In this document: positions 48,683 through 57,929 of the stretch, one piece after another
How the letters are laid out: each line of letters starts with the position of its first letter
How positions within the stretch are numbered: position 1 is the first letter of the stretch
Source: SSF53 sp036170535
Lineage (GTDB): Bacteria > Spirochaetota > Leptospiria > Leptospirales > Leptonemataceae
Assembly: GCA_036170535.1 (NCBI GenBank)
Contig: JAVHPJ010000175.1
Span: forward strand, 32,917 to 96,916
Direction: 5' to 3'
DNA length: 64,000 nt
Made by a program: the position numbers and the translations under genes
The notes under the pieces: model-generated
Database searches by the model: none
Seen by the model: the letters and a program-made list of their open reading frames with translations, nothing else
Told to the model about the DNA's origin: nothing

Positions 48683-50564
48683 GGGTGAGCGCTCCTTCGT
48701 CGATCAGCGAATCGCTGGAAGCTTCGATAAATTTGCGCGCGCGTTGCAGGTCGTAATCGATTCCAGCGACTGCGCGCAGATCCGTGAGCGAACGCGGGGC
48801 GGTTGAATCGTCCATCCGACCGAGGACGGCATAGACGACTTCGGGATGCTGCTTGCCCTTAATGCGGATCGGCGGCATCTGCACCACGCGAAACTCGCCC
48901 TCAACTTCGCGCCAGGCGTATTCGGATATTAATATGTCCGTTCCAAAATGCTTGTTCAGGTACTCGATTCTGGACGCCAGGTTGACCGTGTCGCCAATGA
49001 CCGTGTATTCGAGTCTGCGGGCGGAGCCGATCTGTCCGGCCAGCACCGGTCCGAAGTTCACTCCCACGCCGAAAGATACGCGCATGCCGCGCTCCGCCTG
49101 CAACTTTGCGTTCAGGCGAAACAGCGCGCGACGCATCGCCAGCGCTGCATTCACCGCGCTGCGCACGTCGTTCTCGGTATTCGCGATGGCGCCCCAATGT
49201 GCCATAACCGCGTCGCCGATAAACTTATCCACCACGCCGTTTTCCGCGTGAATCGCTTCAACCATCTCGGTGAAGTATTCGTTCAAAAATCCGACCACGT
49301 CATGCGGCGCCATGCGTTCCGACATGTCCGTAAAGTTTCGCAAATCGGTGAACAGGACGGCCGCATTGCGCGTCTCGCCGCCCAATTCGATTGCGCCGGA
49401 GCGCGCGCGGTTTACGATCGCAGGATTTACGAACTTACCAAAGGCGGCGGTGATGCGCTCTTTTTCCTCCAGGCCGCGCGCCATATGTAAAAAACTGTTA
49501 GTCAATACGCCGATCTCGTCGCGAGACTCCGCACGAATTTCGAGTTGATAGTCGCCGGCTTCCACCTGACGCGTCGCGAGCACCAGCCGAGTGATCGGTC
49601 CAGTCAAAGTCCGGGCGAAGAAGTAGATGCAGACGAAGGCGAGGGCGAGCACAATCAGCATGATACGCAGGTTCTGGCTCTGAATCTCATAGACGGCTTC
49701 AAAAGCGCGATCCGAAGCTACGGTGGAAACGACTGCCAGACGACCGAAGTTGATCAGCTGATACGATCCCAGGTAAGATTGGTCGCCGTGTTCGTAACGC
49801 AGGGAGCGATTGTCCGCTTCGCTTTCCAACAGGCTTTTGACGATCGGCATATCTTCGCCGGCGGTCCCCTCGCGCGCTCGTTCCGGGTCCGAGTGAGCGA
49901 TGATCGAACCGGCGTCATTGACCAGGAATATGTCAAAAATCTGCGTTTGTCCTGCGGAACGAAAGGTCCGCAGGAGTTGCGCCGAGTCGATCAATGCGAT
50001 CAGGGCTCCGTCGGCGCCTTCGGTGCGCGGGGCGGCAATTACCAGAGCCGGCGTTACAAAGCCCGGCGAAAGATTCTGCACAACAATCGCCCCCGACATG
50101 GCGCGTGCGAGGCTCGCCCGATTGTCAAAGAGGAGTTTTTCGATCAGCGCGGCGTCCACTTCCGCGCGTCGTAGAAAATCCGCGTTGTACAGCGCGCTTT
50201 CCAGCGTGAAACCATCCGGCGCCGGTTCCGCAACGCCTACGAAAATATAGCCAGGATTGGCGGCGAAGAAGCGATCCGCGTAGGCCCGACCGCGCGCCGC
50301 GCCGGCTCCCTCGCCTTCGGCGACCGCCGCCAGGAGTTCCGTACGCATCGCCATATCGCGCAATTCGGACTCGATTTTCACGCCAATCAGTCGGGCGAGC
50401 GTGAGATTGTATTCCTGGATCAAAGTTTCGCTGTGTCGCCGAAAAAGATACGACGCCAGGAAGATCATGGAGCCCAGGGCAACGGCCAGCAGGCTTGAAA
50501 TCAATAACAGCAGTTTGACCCGAATGCTGAAGCGTGAACGTTTAAACTCGGGTGCGGCGCTCAT
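48657..50564 (-). CDS. Class III adenylate/guanylate cyclase with extracytoplasmic sensor
   Basis: A 635-residue membrane receptor. One helix (about 15-38) precedes a periplasmic dCache-like sensor (about 40-290). A second helix, a HAMP domain (about 310-365) and a class III cyclase domain (about 395-570) follow. The two metal-binding aspartates are seen in F-T-D-L-R-N-F-T and I-G-D-A-V-M-A, and V-I-G-D-T-V-N-L-A-S-R carries the transition-state Asn/Arg. It makes cAMP or cGMP from an envelope signal. First gene of a four-gene unit; CAGGAG lies four bases before the start. Confidence 0.9.
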   Translation of the reverse strand: MSAAPEFKRSRFSIRVKLLLLISSLLAVALGSMIFLASYLFRRHSETLIQEYNLTLARLIGVKIESELRDMAMRTELLAAVAEGEGAGAARGRAYADRFFAANPGYIFVGVAEPAPDGFTLESALYNADFLRRAEVDAALIEKLLFDNRASLARAMSGAIVVQNLSPGFVTPALVIAAPRTEGADGALIALIDSAQLLRTFRSAGQTQIFDIFLVNDAGSIIAHSDPERAREGTAGEDMPIVKSLLESEADNRSLRYEHGDQSYLGSYQLINFGRLAVVSTVASDRAFEAVYEIQSQNLRIMLIVLALAFVCIYFFARTLTGPITRLVLATRQVEAGDYQLEIRAESRDEIGVLTNSFLHMARGLEEKERITAAFGKFVNPAIVNRARSGAIELGGETRNAAVLFTDLRNFTDMSERMAPHDVVGFLNEYFTEMVEAIHAENGVVDKFIGDAVMAHWGAIANTENDVRSAVNAALAMRRALFRLNAKLQAERGMRVSFGVGVNFGPVLAGQIGSARRLEYTVIGDTVNLASRIEYLNKHFGTDILISEYAWREVEGEFRVVQMPPIRIKGKQHPEVVYAVLGRMDDSTAPRSLTDLRAVAGIDYDLQRARKFIEASSDSLIDEGALTHADASNQK

Positions 50565-50582
50565 AGAACTCCTGGCACCGCC

Positions 50583-50610
50583 AGTATAACCAGCTGGTGC
50601 AAAAATACAA
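50583..50610 (-). promoter_or_regulatory. Putative sigma70-type promoter of the cyclase operon
   Basis: On the minus strand, TTGTAT (-35-like, 50610-50605) and TATACT (-10-like, 50588-50583) are separated by 16 bases and lie just before the cyclase start at 50564. The -10 is good and the -35 weak. Confidence 0.4.
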
Positions 50611-50650
50611 TAGCGCTGCAGGTATAGAAGCTTTGCGGTAAAAGCGCTAT
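50603..50650 (-). terminator. Putative terminator of polA
   Basis: Reading the minus strand after polA, ATAGCGCT and AGCGCTAT (50643-50650 and 50610-50617 on plus) form an 8-bp stem with a 25-base loop, followed by TGTATTTTTG. The long loop lowers confidence. The same inverted repeat could be an operator for the cyclase operon, since it abuts the candidate promoter. Confidence 0.45.
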
Positions 50651-50729
50651 ACTTTTTCCGGAAATGTCGCTGCGCGTTCGAATTCAGCCTGGCCCGCCGC
50701 TCCAGAAACGGAGCGTTCGGGCTTATGTC

Positions 50730-53591
50730 TCAGTGAGCTTCGTCCCAGTTTTTTCCGAAACGATAGTCCACGCGCAGCGGCGTGCGCAGTTCCATCGCAT
50801 GCTCCATGCGATCGCGTGCGATTTGGAGCGTCGCATCTTTTTCTTCGGGGTAAACGTCGAACAGCAACTCGTCATGCACCTGGAGAATCATTCTTGAACG
50901 CAGCTTCCTTTTTTGCATGTCCGCGTGGATGCGAATCATCGCGATTTTGATGATGTCGGCGCTGGCGCCCTGGATCGGCGTGTTGATTGCGGTGCGCTGA
51001 GCGCCTTCGCGACGAAAACGATTTGACGAATTGATTTCAGGAATCTGGCGCTGGCGACCGGTTAGCGTTTGCACGTAGCCGTGTTTTTCGGCAAACGCGA
51101 TCGTTTCGTCCATGTATCGCCGCACGCCCGGATACTGAGCGAAGAAGCGTTCAATGTAGCCGCGCGCTTCTTCCCGACTGATATTCAAGTTTCGCCCCAG
51201 GCCGAACTCCGTGACGCCGTAAATAATCGAAAAGTTCACCGCTTTCGCCCGGGCGCGCATATCGGGAGTGACATCGGCCTCTTTGACGCCGAAGAGGGAG
51301 GAAGCCGTTCGGGCGTGAACGTCGATGTCGGATCGGGTGAAGGTTTCAATGAGCGCCGGGTCGCCGGAATAGTGCGCCATGATGCGCAGTTCAATCTGGC
51401 TGTAGTCCAGCGATAAAAGCTCCGCCCCCGGCTCCGGAGTAAAGCCGCGGCGAATTGCGCGGCCGGCGTCCTCGCGAATCGGAATATTCTGTAGATTGGG
51501 CTCGTTGGATGAAAGGCGACCGGTCGCGGCGATTGTCTGGTTAAAGCTCGTGTGGATCCGCCCTGTTTCCGCGTGCACGAGCGCCGGCAATGCGTCAATG
51601 TAGGTGGAGCGCAGCTTGGAGTATTTGCGATGTTCCAGCAGGTCGTCCACCAACGGATGCAGGCCGCGCAGTTCCTCGAGGACGTTTTGATCCGTGGAGT
51701 AGCCGGTCTTGGTTTTTCGTCCGCGCGGAAGTTGCAGGTCTTCAAAGAGTATTTTTTGGAGTTCGCGCGTGGAGTTAATGTTGAACTCGTATCCAACCGC
51801 TTTATATATTTTCGTTTCGAGGCTCTCGATGTTTTCTGCGTATTCCATTGAGAGCTTTGCGAAATACTTTTCGTCAATCGCGACTCCGGCGAGTTCCATG
51901 TCGACCAGCGTCGGAATCAAGGCGAGCTCAATGTCGACATTGACCGTTTCGAGTTTTTTCTCAGCGAGCAGAGGCGCCAGCTTTGCATGCAGTCGCAGCA
52001 CAACGTCGGCGTCTTCGCAGGCGTAATCGCGCACGGACTCGGGCGGAACCTGATCCATCGTTTTTTTGTTGCGACCCGACCCGACCACGTCCTCGAACTT
52101 GATCGTGTCGTAACCCAGGATATCCAGCGCCATGTCGTCCAGGTTGTGGCGCCGGACGTTCGGGTTGCATAAGTACGAGGCGATCATCGTGTCAAAGTGC
52201 AGGTTGACGAGTTCAATCCCGTGGCGTCGCAGAACAATCATATCGTACTTGATGTTCTGGCCGATAATCTTGAGATCCGCTCGCTCCAGAAATGCTTTGA
52301 GCAGCGGTCGCGCTTCGTCAAGCGTCAGCCCGGCGCTCGCAAAAAGGCCGTCGCCCGGCGGCAGACTGATATACCAGGCTTGTCCCGCTTGAGCGGCGAG
52401 GGATATCCCCACGAGTCGCGCGCGTACGGGTTCTTCGCTGGTGGTTTCCGTATCGACGGCGAGCCTGCGATCTTTGCCGAGCGCCGCCTCAAGAGCCTTC
52501 AAGCAGGCCTTGAGACTGGCCAGATCTGCGACCAGTTCGTACTGCAGCGCGCCCGCCGCCTGAGCCTCCGCGAAATTCGCCGCGTCGCTAACATTGATTC
52601 GCTGTGGTTTTGAGGGAGCGGCGGCTGCGGCGCCTTTTTTCTTTTTGCCGGACGCCGGAGCGCTCGCCGCTTCTTCGGCTTTGTTTTTGGCCTTCAGGAG
52701 CTCATTGTAAACTGCGTTGTAGCCCTCGCGTCGGAAAGCCTGCAGCGTTTGCGCAGCGAATAGATCCGGCGTATGCAGTTTTTCGTCCGCATATTCAAGC
52801 GCCTCCTTAACGTCGCAGCGAATCGTCGCCAGGTCGCGCGAAAGAAAGACCAGATCGCGTGATTCTTCGAGTTTTTTGCGCAGTCCATCCGGCTTGACCG
52901 AGCTGATGCGCTTGTAGATGCCTTCCAGGCTCTTATAGTCTTCCAGCAGTTTTGTTGCGCTTTTTGGCCCGACCCCTTTTGCGCCTGGTATATTGTCGCT
53001 TGAATCGCCGACCAGGCCCATATAGTCGGGAATTTGTTTAACCGACACGCCCAGCTCCGTTTGCACCCAGTCTGGCGTGATTTCTATGAACTCGGTGACG
53101 CCTTTTGCTCCGCGGAGCATTGTAACGTTTTTGTTCAAGAGCTGGTAACAGTCCTTGTCGCCGGTAATCAGAAGCACGCGGCTCTTCTTGCCAAAGCGCG
53201 CGGCCAGGGCGCCAATGAGGTCGTCGGCCTCGAAGTTTGGCGCCTCAAGATTTGCGAAGCCAGCGGAATCGAGCAGTTCCTTGATTTCATCAATCTGCGG
53301 ACGCAAATCCTCCGGCATGGGCTTCCGGGTGGCCTTGTAATCGCCGTAAAGATCGCCTCGAAAGCTCTTGCCCGGCGAATCCCAGACGACCGCGGTGCGT
53401 TCCGGCCGGTAATCCAGCAGGGTGCGGACGAACATGCGCAAAAAGCCGAATATCGCGTGAATGGGCTGCCCGGTGACGGGATGCGTCAGATTCTGGCCCT
53501 GGAGCGCGTAATAGGCGCGATAGGCCATGGCGTGTGCGTCTATAATGATCAGTCCGACTTTGCTCTCTGACACGGGAAAATCGTCCCGCAT
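50730..53591 (-). CDS. polA: DNA polymerase I
   Basis: A 953-residue PolA for gap filling and Okazaki fragment maturation. The 5' nuclease domain (1-300) has I-D-A-H-A-M-A-Y-R-A and D-S-S-D-N-I-P-G-A-K-G-V. A Lys/Ala-rich linker (about 300-330) leads to the 3'-5' exonuclease (V-D-T-E-T-T, with its acidic residues retained). The polymerase domain has L-D-Y-S-Q-I-E-L-R, motif B around R-A-K-A-V-N-F-S-I-I-Y-G and V-H-D-E-L-L-F. It appears active for all three functions. Divergent from the STAS gene. Confidence 0.97.
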   Translation of the reverse strand: MRDDFPVSESKVGLIIIDAHAMAYRAYYALQGQNLTHPVTGQPIHAIFGFLRMFVRTLLDYRPERTAVVWDSPGKSFRGDLYGDYKATRKPMPEDLRPQIDEIKELLDSAGFANLEAPNFEADDLIGALAARFGKKSRVLLITGDKDCYQLLNKNVTMLRGAKGVTEFIEITPDWVQTELGVSVKQIPDYMGLVGDSSDNIPGAKGVGPKSATKLLEDYKSLEGIYKRISSVKPDGLRKKLEESRDLVFLSRDLATIRCDVKEALEYADEKLHTPDLFAAQTLQAFRREGYNAVYNELLKAKNKAEEAASAPASGKKKKGAAAAAPSKPQRINVSDAANFAEAQAAGALQYELVADLASLKACLKALEAALGKDRRLAVDTETTSEEPVRARLVGISLAAQAGQAWYISLPPGDGLFASAGLTLDEARPLLKAFLERADLKIIGQNIKYDMIVLRRHGIELVNLHFDTMIASYLCNPNVRRHNLDDMALDILGYDTIKFEDVVGSGRNKKTMDQVPPESVRDYACEDADVVLRLHAKLAPLLAEKKLETVNVDIELALIPTLVDMELAGVAIDEKYFAKLSMEYAENIESLETKIYKAVGYEFNINSTRELQKILFEDLQLPRGRKTKTGYSTDQNVLEELRGLHPLVDDLLEHRKYSKLRSTYIDALPALVHAETGRIHTSFNQTIAATGRLSSNEPNLQNIPIREDAGRAIRRGFTPEPGAELLSLDYSQIELRIMAHYSGDPALIETFTRSDIDVHARTASSLFGVKEADVTPDMRARAKAVNFSIIYGVTEFGLGRNLNISREEARGYIERFFAQYPGVRRYMDETIAFAEKHGYVQTLTGRQRQIPEINSSNRFRREGAQRTAINTPIQGASADIIKIAMIRIHADMQKRKLRSRMILQVHDELLFDVYPEEKDATLQIARDRMEHAMELRTPLRVDYRFGKNWDEAH

Positions 53592-53673
53592 TAAGGTTCT
53601 GAGTCAATGCCTTCGCTGAATTTTAGGCGCGCTGCACCCATATTTTATTGACACGCCCCGGCCAGGGGAATTC

Positions 53674-54042
53674 GTGTTGGATGCACGAAACGATCGGTCG
53701 CGGGGGAGTCGGGTCTTGCTGAACACGAAGAAAGTCGGCGATAAGCTGGTAGTATACCTCGAAGGTCGTTTGGACGTCTCCGTCGCAAATGAGGTCGAGG
53801 AAGAGCTGGGCAAGCTGATCGACGAAAACAACCACCACATCATCCTGAACATGGAAAAAGTGGAGTACATGAGCTCCTCCGGTTTCCGCGCCTGCATTGC
53901 GACTTTGCGCAAGCTCAACGCCCGCGAAGGCGCCTTAAAGCTCTGCAGCATTCGTCCCTCGGTGAAACGCATCTTTGATGTAATCGAGCTCACCTCGCTT
54001 TTCGACATTTACGAGTCGGAAGCCGAAGCCCTCGGCGCCTGA
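53674..54042 (+). CDS. STAS-domain anti-sigma factor antagonist
   Basis: A protein of up to 122 residues that is almost entirely one STAS domain: L-V-V-Y-L-E-G-R-L-D-V, then V-E-Y-M-S-S-S-G-F-R, which contains the usual phosphorylatable serine. Such SpoIIAA/RsbV-like proteins free a sigma or other output factor when unphosphorylated and are reset by SpoIIE-type phosphatases such as the one at 5567-7600. Two starts compete: the GTG at 53674 (AGGGGAA upstream) and a TTG at 53716 with GGGGGAG at good spacing, which gives the usual 108 residues. No anti-sigma kinase is adjacent. Confidence 0.88.
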   Translation: MLDARNDRSRGSRVLLNTKKVGDKLVVYLEGRLDVSVANEVEEELGKLIDENNHHIILNMEKVEYMSSSGFRACIATLRKLNAREGALKLCSIRPSVKRIFDVIELTSLFDIYESEAEALGA

Positions 54043-54054
54043 AGCCCGGTCGTC

Positions 54055-54873
54055 ATGGCCGGTTCCGCTGCGCCCGCCCCCGGGGCTTCGCTCCTCGAAC
54101 AAATTGTCCAGGCCAAGCGCGTTGAGATCGCAACCCTGCGCGCTCAAGGCGCGGCGCCGCCGCCGGCTGCCGCGCGCAATCCGGAGCGCCGGCTTCGTTT
54201 TGAGTCGGCCCTGCGCCGCCCGCCTGGCGAGCCAGTGCGCGTCATCGCCGAGTGTAAAAAAGCCAGTCCCTCCCATGGCTTAATCCGTCCGGACTACGAT
54301 CCGGCGGCGCTGGCCCGAACTTATCGTGACTGCGGCGCGCGCGCCCTGTCGGTTCTGACCGATCGAACCTTTTTTCAGGGCGAACTTGCCGATGTGAACC
54401 GCGCCCGGGCCGCCAGCGGCCTGCCGGCCTTGCGCAAAGACTTCATCCTCTCCGCCGAACAGATCGAAGAAGCCTATCAGGCCGGCGCGGATGCGGCGTT
54501 GTTGATCGTGCGCATTCTGACTCCGGAACTCCTGCGCGAACTGTTGGGCGAATGCGACCGCGCGGGGCTGGCGGCTCTGGTCGAGGTGCATAACGAAGCG
54601 GAGGCCGAACTCGCGCTGGCCGCCGGTGCGCGCATCATCGGCGTAAACCATCGCGATCTGGATACGCTCCAGATGGACCTGGCCCTCACCGGGCGTATCG
54701 CCCCGCGGCTGCGCGCTGCGCGGCCGGAACTGGTGCTTGTGGGCGAATCAGGCGTGGAGAATCCGCAAGGCCTCGCGCAGGTTGCGCCCCACACGGACGC
54801 TGTGCTGATCGGCGCGGGTCTGCTTACTGCGCCGGATATTGCTGCAAAGTGGCGGGCGATTTTCGGTTCGTGA
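54055..54873 (+). CDS. trpC: Indole-3-glycerol phosphate synthase
   Basis: A 272-residue TIM-barrel enzyme converting CdRP to indole-3-glycerol phosphate in tryptophan synthesis. Key segments are A-E-C-K-K-A-S-P-S (catalytic Lys), A-L-S-V-L-T-D, L-R-K-D-F-I (catalytic Lys), A-L-V-E-V-H-N (Glu), G-V-N-H-R-D-L (Asn) and G-E-S-G-V. The first 20 residues are Ala/Pro-rich. It stands without other trp genes, 12 bases after the STAS gene, with which it is probably co-transcribed. Confidence 0.95.
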   Translation: MAGSAAPAPGASLLEQIVQAKRVEIATLRAQGAAPPPAAARNPERRLRFESALRRPPGEPVRVIAECKKASPSHGLIRPDYDPAALARTYRDCGARALSVLTDRTFFQGELADVNRARAASGLPALRKDFILSAEQIEEAYQAGADAALLIVRILTPELLRELLGECDRAGLAALVEVHNEAEAELALAAGARIIGVNHRDLDTLQMDLALTGRIAPRLRAARPELVLVGESGVENPQGLAQVAPHTDAVLIGAGLLTAPDIAAKWRAIFGS

Positions 54874-54915
54874 AAGACCGCGTTCAACGGTCGTCCGCGA
54901 ATGCTGCGATTCGCC

Positions 54916-57180
54916 TCAGTCGAAGATCGGCCGGCAGTAGAGCTTCATTTCTTCAAAATCCAGACGATCCAGTTCCAGGCGCCACTCTTCGCCGAGCAGG
55001 GCCGGTCGACCGAGCTTCTTGAGATACACCGAGAAGCGGTCCGGCAGCGGCAGTTCGCGTTCGTGAGTAAGGAACTTCGCTTCTACTACGGCTTCGATCG
55101 GGGTGTCCGCCAGTTCCACAAATATGCGATCCGGCTTGAAGCCGGTGATATGACCGCGAAACGTCTTTAAGCCCCGTTGTTCGATATAGCGCAGGGTTTT
55201 CAGGCGCGACATGTCGCGCTCGGCTTCCATCGCCTTGCGTTCCTGTTCGCTGGTGTGAAAGCCCAGCTCTTCGACCTCGTCCGCGGTGTAGGCGTGCTTC
55301 TTTTTGGCGAGGGCGTTTTCCAGCGCGCGATGCACCACCAGATCCGGATAACGCCGGATGGGCGAAGTAAAGTGACAATAGTCCGCGAAGCCCAGGCCCC
55401 AGTGGCCGCGCGGTTCTGCACGGTACTGCGCCTGCATAAAACTGCGCAGTAGCATCATATTAAAGATGCGCGCGGTTTGTTCGCCGCCAATGTGATTTTT
55501 CACCAGCGCCAGCGCTTTCTGGAGGCTTTTGTGCCCGGAGTCGCGCAGTTTGAAGGGGATGTTATACTGGCCAAAGAAGGCGTTTAATGCGACCAGACGC
55601 GTCTCGTCCATGGGATCATGGATGCGATAGAGCGTGTTGATTTTTTTCGATCGTAAGAATGCTGCGACCGCGATATTCGCCGAAAGCATGCACTCCTCGA
55701 TCAGCATGCTGGACTTCAGGCGTTCGCGGTACTCAATGCCCTGCACCCGGTCGTCCGCGCCGATTTTGATTTTCACTTCCGGCATGTCGAAGTCGATGCG
55801 TCCTGCGGCCAATCGCTTTGTGCGCTGTACCTGCGCGAGATCCCACAGTTGACCCAGCAGGGATTTTTCGCCGGCGCCGGTTTGGTCCGCCGGGACGCCG
55901 CCCGCGCCGGATTTTCCGGCCGGAACCTTCCCCGCCAGTTCCGCATCGATTTCCTGTTCGGCGATGTCGTATGTAAGCCGACGATCGACCCGAATCACGC
56001 TTTTATAAAAGCGCGATTTTTCGATTTTGCCCGTCTTCGGATGAATCTCCATCTCGGCTGTAAATGCCAGACGGTTCTGGTTGGCGATCAACGAGCAGAT
56101 ATTTTCGGACAGCGCGGGCGGCAGCATAGGCACAACGCGATTGGTCAGGTAATACGACGTCGCGCGGTACATCGCCTCGTCGTCGAGCGGGGTGCGCCGT
56201 TTCACGTAGTGGCTCACGTCGGCAATGTGCACATACAGCCGATAGCGGCCATTGCGGAGTCGTTCCAGCGAAAGAGCGTCGTCAAAGTCCTTGGAATCGG
56301 CCCCGTCGATAGTGATCGTATAAATTCCGCGCAAATCCTTGCGATCGTCCCAATCTTTGACGTTATCCCGGCCGGGTTCCCGGGAAACGTCCGGCAGCGG
56401 AATCGAAGTCGGATAGTTTACAACGAGGTCATATTTTAAAAGCACGCGTGCGAAATCCAGATCGAGGTCGGACTCGCTTTCGAAACGTTCGAAAATCGCC
56501 TCGTGAAAAAAGGCGCCCTGGAAGCGCACCGTCTCTCCGCTGAGCCGGACGATCAGAATCTGATCGGCTTTCAGCCGCTCGATGGTATCCGCTGGAAGAC
56601 GCCGAACGTCGACGGCGGCCGTGATCTGGCCCGGCGCGTCGAGCACTGTGCCCGGCGCCACGCCGTTGCGCGGCGGACCCAGCAGGCGCATGCGGTAAAA
56701 ACTGCGCGCCCGGCTCAGGATCTCCACGACGACGCCTTCAAAGCGATCGCGCGTGCGGTCGGTCAGACGGACCAGGACATCGTCGCCCGGCAACGCGCCG
56801 TGCGCATCCTGCGGAGCGACGAAGATCTCGCGCGCCGTTGCGGAGGCGCCGCGCACCAGCACAAAGACCAGGCCGCGCGGCGAGAGCGAGGCTTTACCGC
56901 GAAAGAGCAGCGGCGTTCTGGCAATTACGCCGCCGGAGGCGAGGTGCACGCCGCCGAGTTCCACCAGCTCCGCAATTGCGGCCTCAAGTTCCTGAGAAAT
57001 TTCCGCGGGGCTGCTGGCGGCGGCGCGCGGTCGCCCTTTAGATTTACGGTCTTTTCCGTGACGTTCTTTGCCTTTAGCGCCTTCGGAGGGCGCGAGCAAT
57101 TCGTTGCGCAGAGCGCGCATTTTGATTAATGTTCCGCCGCTTTTCTCCAGCAGGCGGAGCAGTTTAGGTGCAAGTTTCAT
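54916..57180 (-). CDS. rnr: Ribonuclease R (RNase II family)
   Basis: A 754-residue 3'-5' exoribonuclease. Winged-helix-like and cold-shock regions are at the N-terminus, broken by a Lys/Arg-rich linker (about 38-55). The RNB catalytic domain carries T-I-D-G-A-D-S-K-D-F-D-D-A with its metal-binding aspartates, and a C-terminal S1 domain ends the protein (about 665-745). A low-complexity Gly/Ala/Pro/Lys insert (about 425-450) interrupts RNB, where homologues are shorter as far as I remember. Its start overlaps the tsaB stop (ATGA). Confidence 0.93.
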   Translation of the reverse strand: MKLAPKLLRLLEKSGGTLIKMRALRNELLAPSEGAKGKERHGKDRKSKGRPRAAASSPAEISQELEAAIAELVELGGVHLASGGVIARTPLLFRGKASLSPRGLVFVLVRGASATAREIFVAPQDAHGALPGDDVLVRLTDRTRDRFEGVVVEILSRARSFYRMRLLGPPRNGVAPGTVLDAPGQITAAVDVRRLPADTIERLKADQILIVRLSGETVRFQGAFFHEAIFERFESESDLDLDFARVLLKYDLVVNYPTSIPLPDVSREPGRDNVKDWDDRKDLRGIYTITIDGADSKDFDDALSLERLRNGRYRLYVHIADVSHYVKRRTPLDDEAMYRATSYYLTNRVVPMLPPALSENICSLIANQNRLAFTAEMEIHPKTGKIEKSRFYKSVIRVDRRLTYDIAEQEIDAELAGKVPAGKSGAGGVPADQTGAGEKSLLGQLWDLAQVQRTKRLAAGRIDFDMPEVKIKIGADDRVQGIEYRERLKSSMLIEECMLSANIAVAAFLRSKKINTLYRIHDPMDETRLVALNAFFGQYNIPFKLRDSGHKSLQKALALVKNHIGGEQTARIFNMMLLRSFMQAQYRAEPRGHWGLGFADYCHFTSPIRRYPDLVVHRALENALAKKKHAYTADEVEELGFHTSEQERKAMEAERDMSRLKTLRYIEQRGLKTFRGHITGFKPDRIFVELADTPIEAVVEAKFLTHERELPLPDRFSVYLKKLGRPALLGEEWRLELDRLDFEEMKLYCRPIFD

Positions 57181-57929
57181 TCTGTATCTCTGGGAGTCGG
57201 ACGCATAAGACCGTCCGGGTACTTTGCATGCGCGTAGTCCGATCGCATGTACTGCGGCAGCAGCGCGGCATAACTTTCGGCGTACCGCCGGGCGCGCGTT
57301 TGCTGTGCAAAACGATAGAAGGCGCCGGCGCTTGCGGGCGGCAGGATCTCCAATCGCGCGGCTTCCGCTTCGGGAGTTCCGGCCGGAAAATATTGCGCAA
57401 TACTCGTTGGAACGTCGGCAAAGAAGCGAGTTTCAGGCGGGGCCTGTTTCAGAAAATCAGCCGGCGGGACGTCGAGGATGACAGGATCGGAATCGATCGA
57501 GAGCGGAGCGTCTGCAAAGGCAGCATAGACGCGCTGCTGTTTCCCGTCAAGCAAAACCGCCAGTGGAACATGGGCGCCGTATCGCTCCTGAAGTTCCGCC
57601 AGATACAGCTTGGGCGACGCCACCCCGAGCGCCGGGATGTCCCAGAGTTGCGCGAGATCGCGCGCGGCGCTCAAGCTGATGCGAATTCCGGTAAAGGAGC
57701 CCGGCCCGATCGCGGTCAGAATCCAATCCGGGCGCCGCAGACCGGCCTGGCGCAACACGTCCTGAATTAAGGGGACCAGTCGTTGAAAGGATTCGCGCGG
57801 CGCCTCCAGCGTCGTCGACAGTTCCACGCCGCAACCAAAAAGGCCGACGATGATCCAGCGGTTGGTCGCGTCGATGACGAGCGCGGTTTCTTCGTCCGGC
57901 ATGATTCGAGTGTCGGCAACTCTACGCAT
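57177..57929 (-). CDS. tsaB: tRNA threonylcarbamoyladenosine biosynthesis protein TsaB
   Basis: A protein of up to 250 residues with the ASKHA-fold N-terminus (A-L-V-I-D-A-T-N-R) and the TsaB hallmark G-P-G-S-F-T-G-I-R-I. TsaB works with TsaD and TsaE to install t6A37 on ANN-decoding tRNAs. An internal ATG at 57902 may be the true start. The gene overlaps tsaE by eight bases and rnr by four, so the three are translationally coupled. tsaD is not in the window. Confidence 0.93.
   Translation of the reverse strand: MRRVADTRIMPDEETALVIDATNRWIIVGLFGCGVELSTTLEAPRESFQRLVPLIQDVLRQAGLRRPDWILTAIGPGSFTGIRISLSAARDLAQLWDIPALGVASPKLYLAELQERYGAHVPLAVLLDGKQQRVYAAFADAPLSIDSDPVILDVPPADFLKQAPPETRFFADVPTSIAQYFPAGTPEAEAARLEILPPASAGAFYRFAQQTRARRYAESYAALLPQYMRSDYAHAKYPDGLMRPTPRDTE

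Noticed and set aside
50664..50720. Sequence resembling the 3' end of a tRNA (GTTCGAATTC ... GCTCCA)
   Set aside because: The T-stem does not pair, and no matching acceptor, D-arm or anticodon arm is found in the 70-80 bases before it. At best it is a remnant; I do not call a tRNA.
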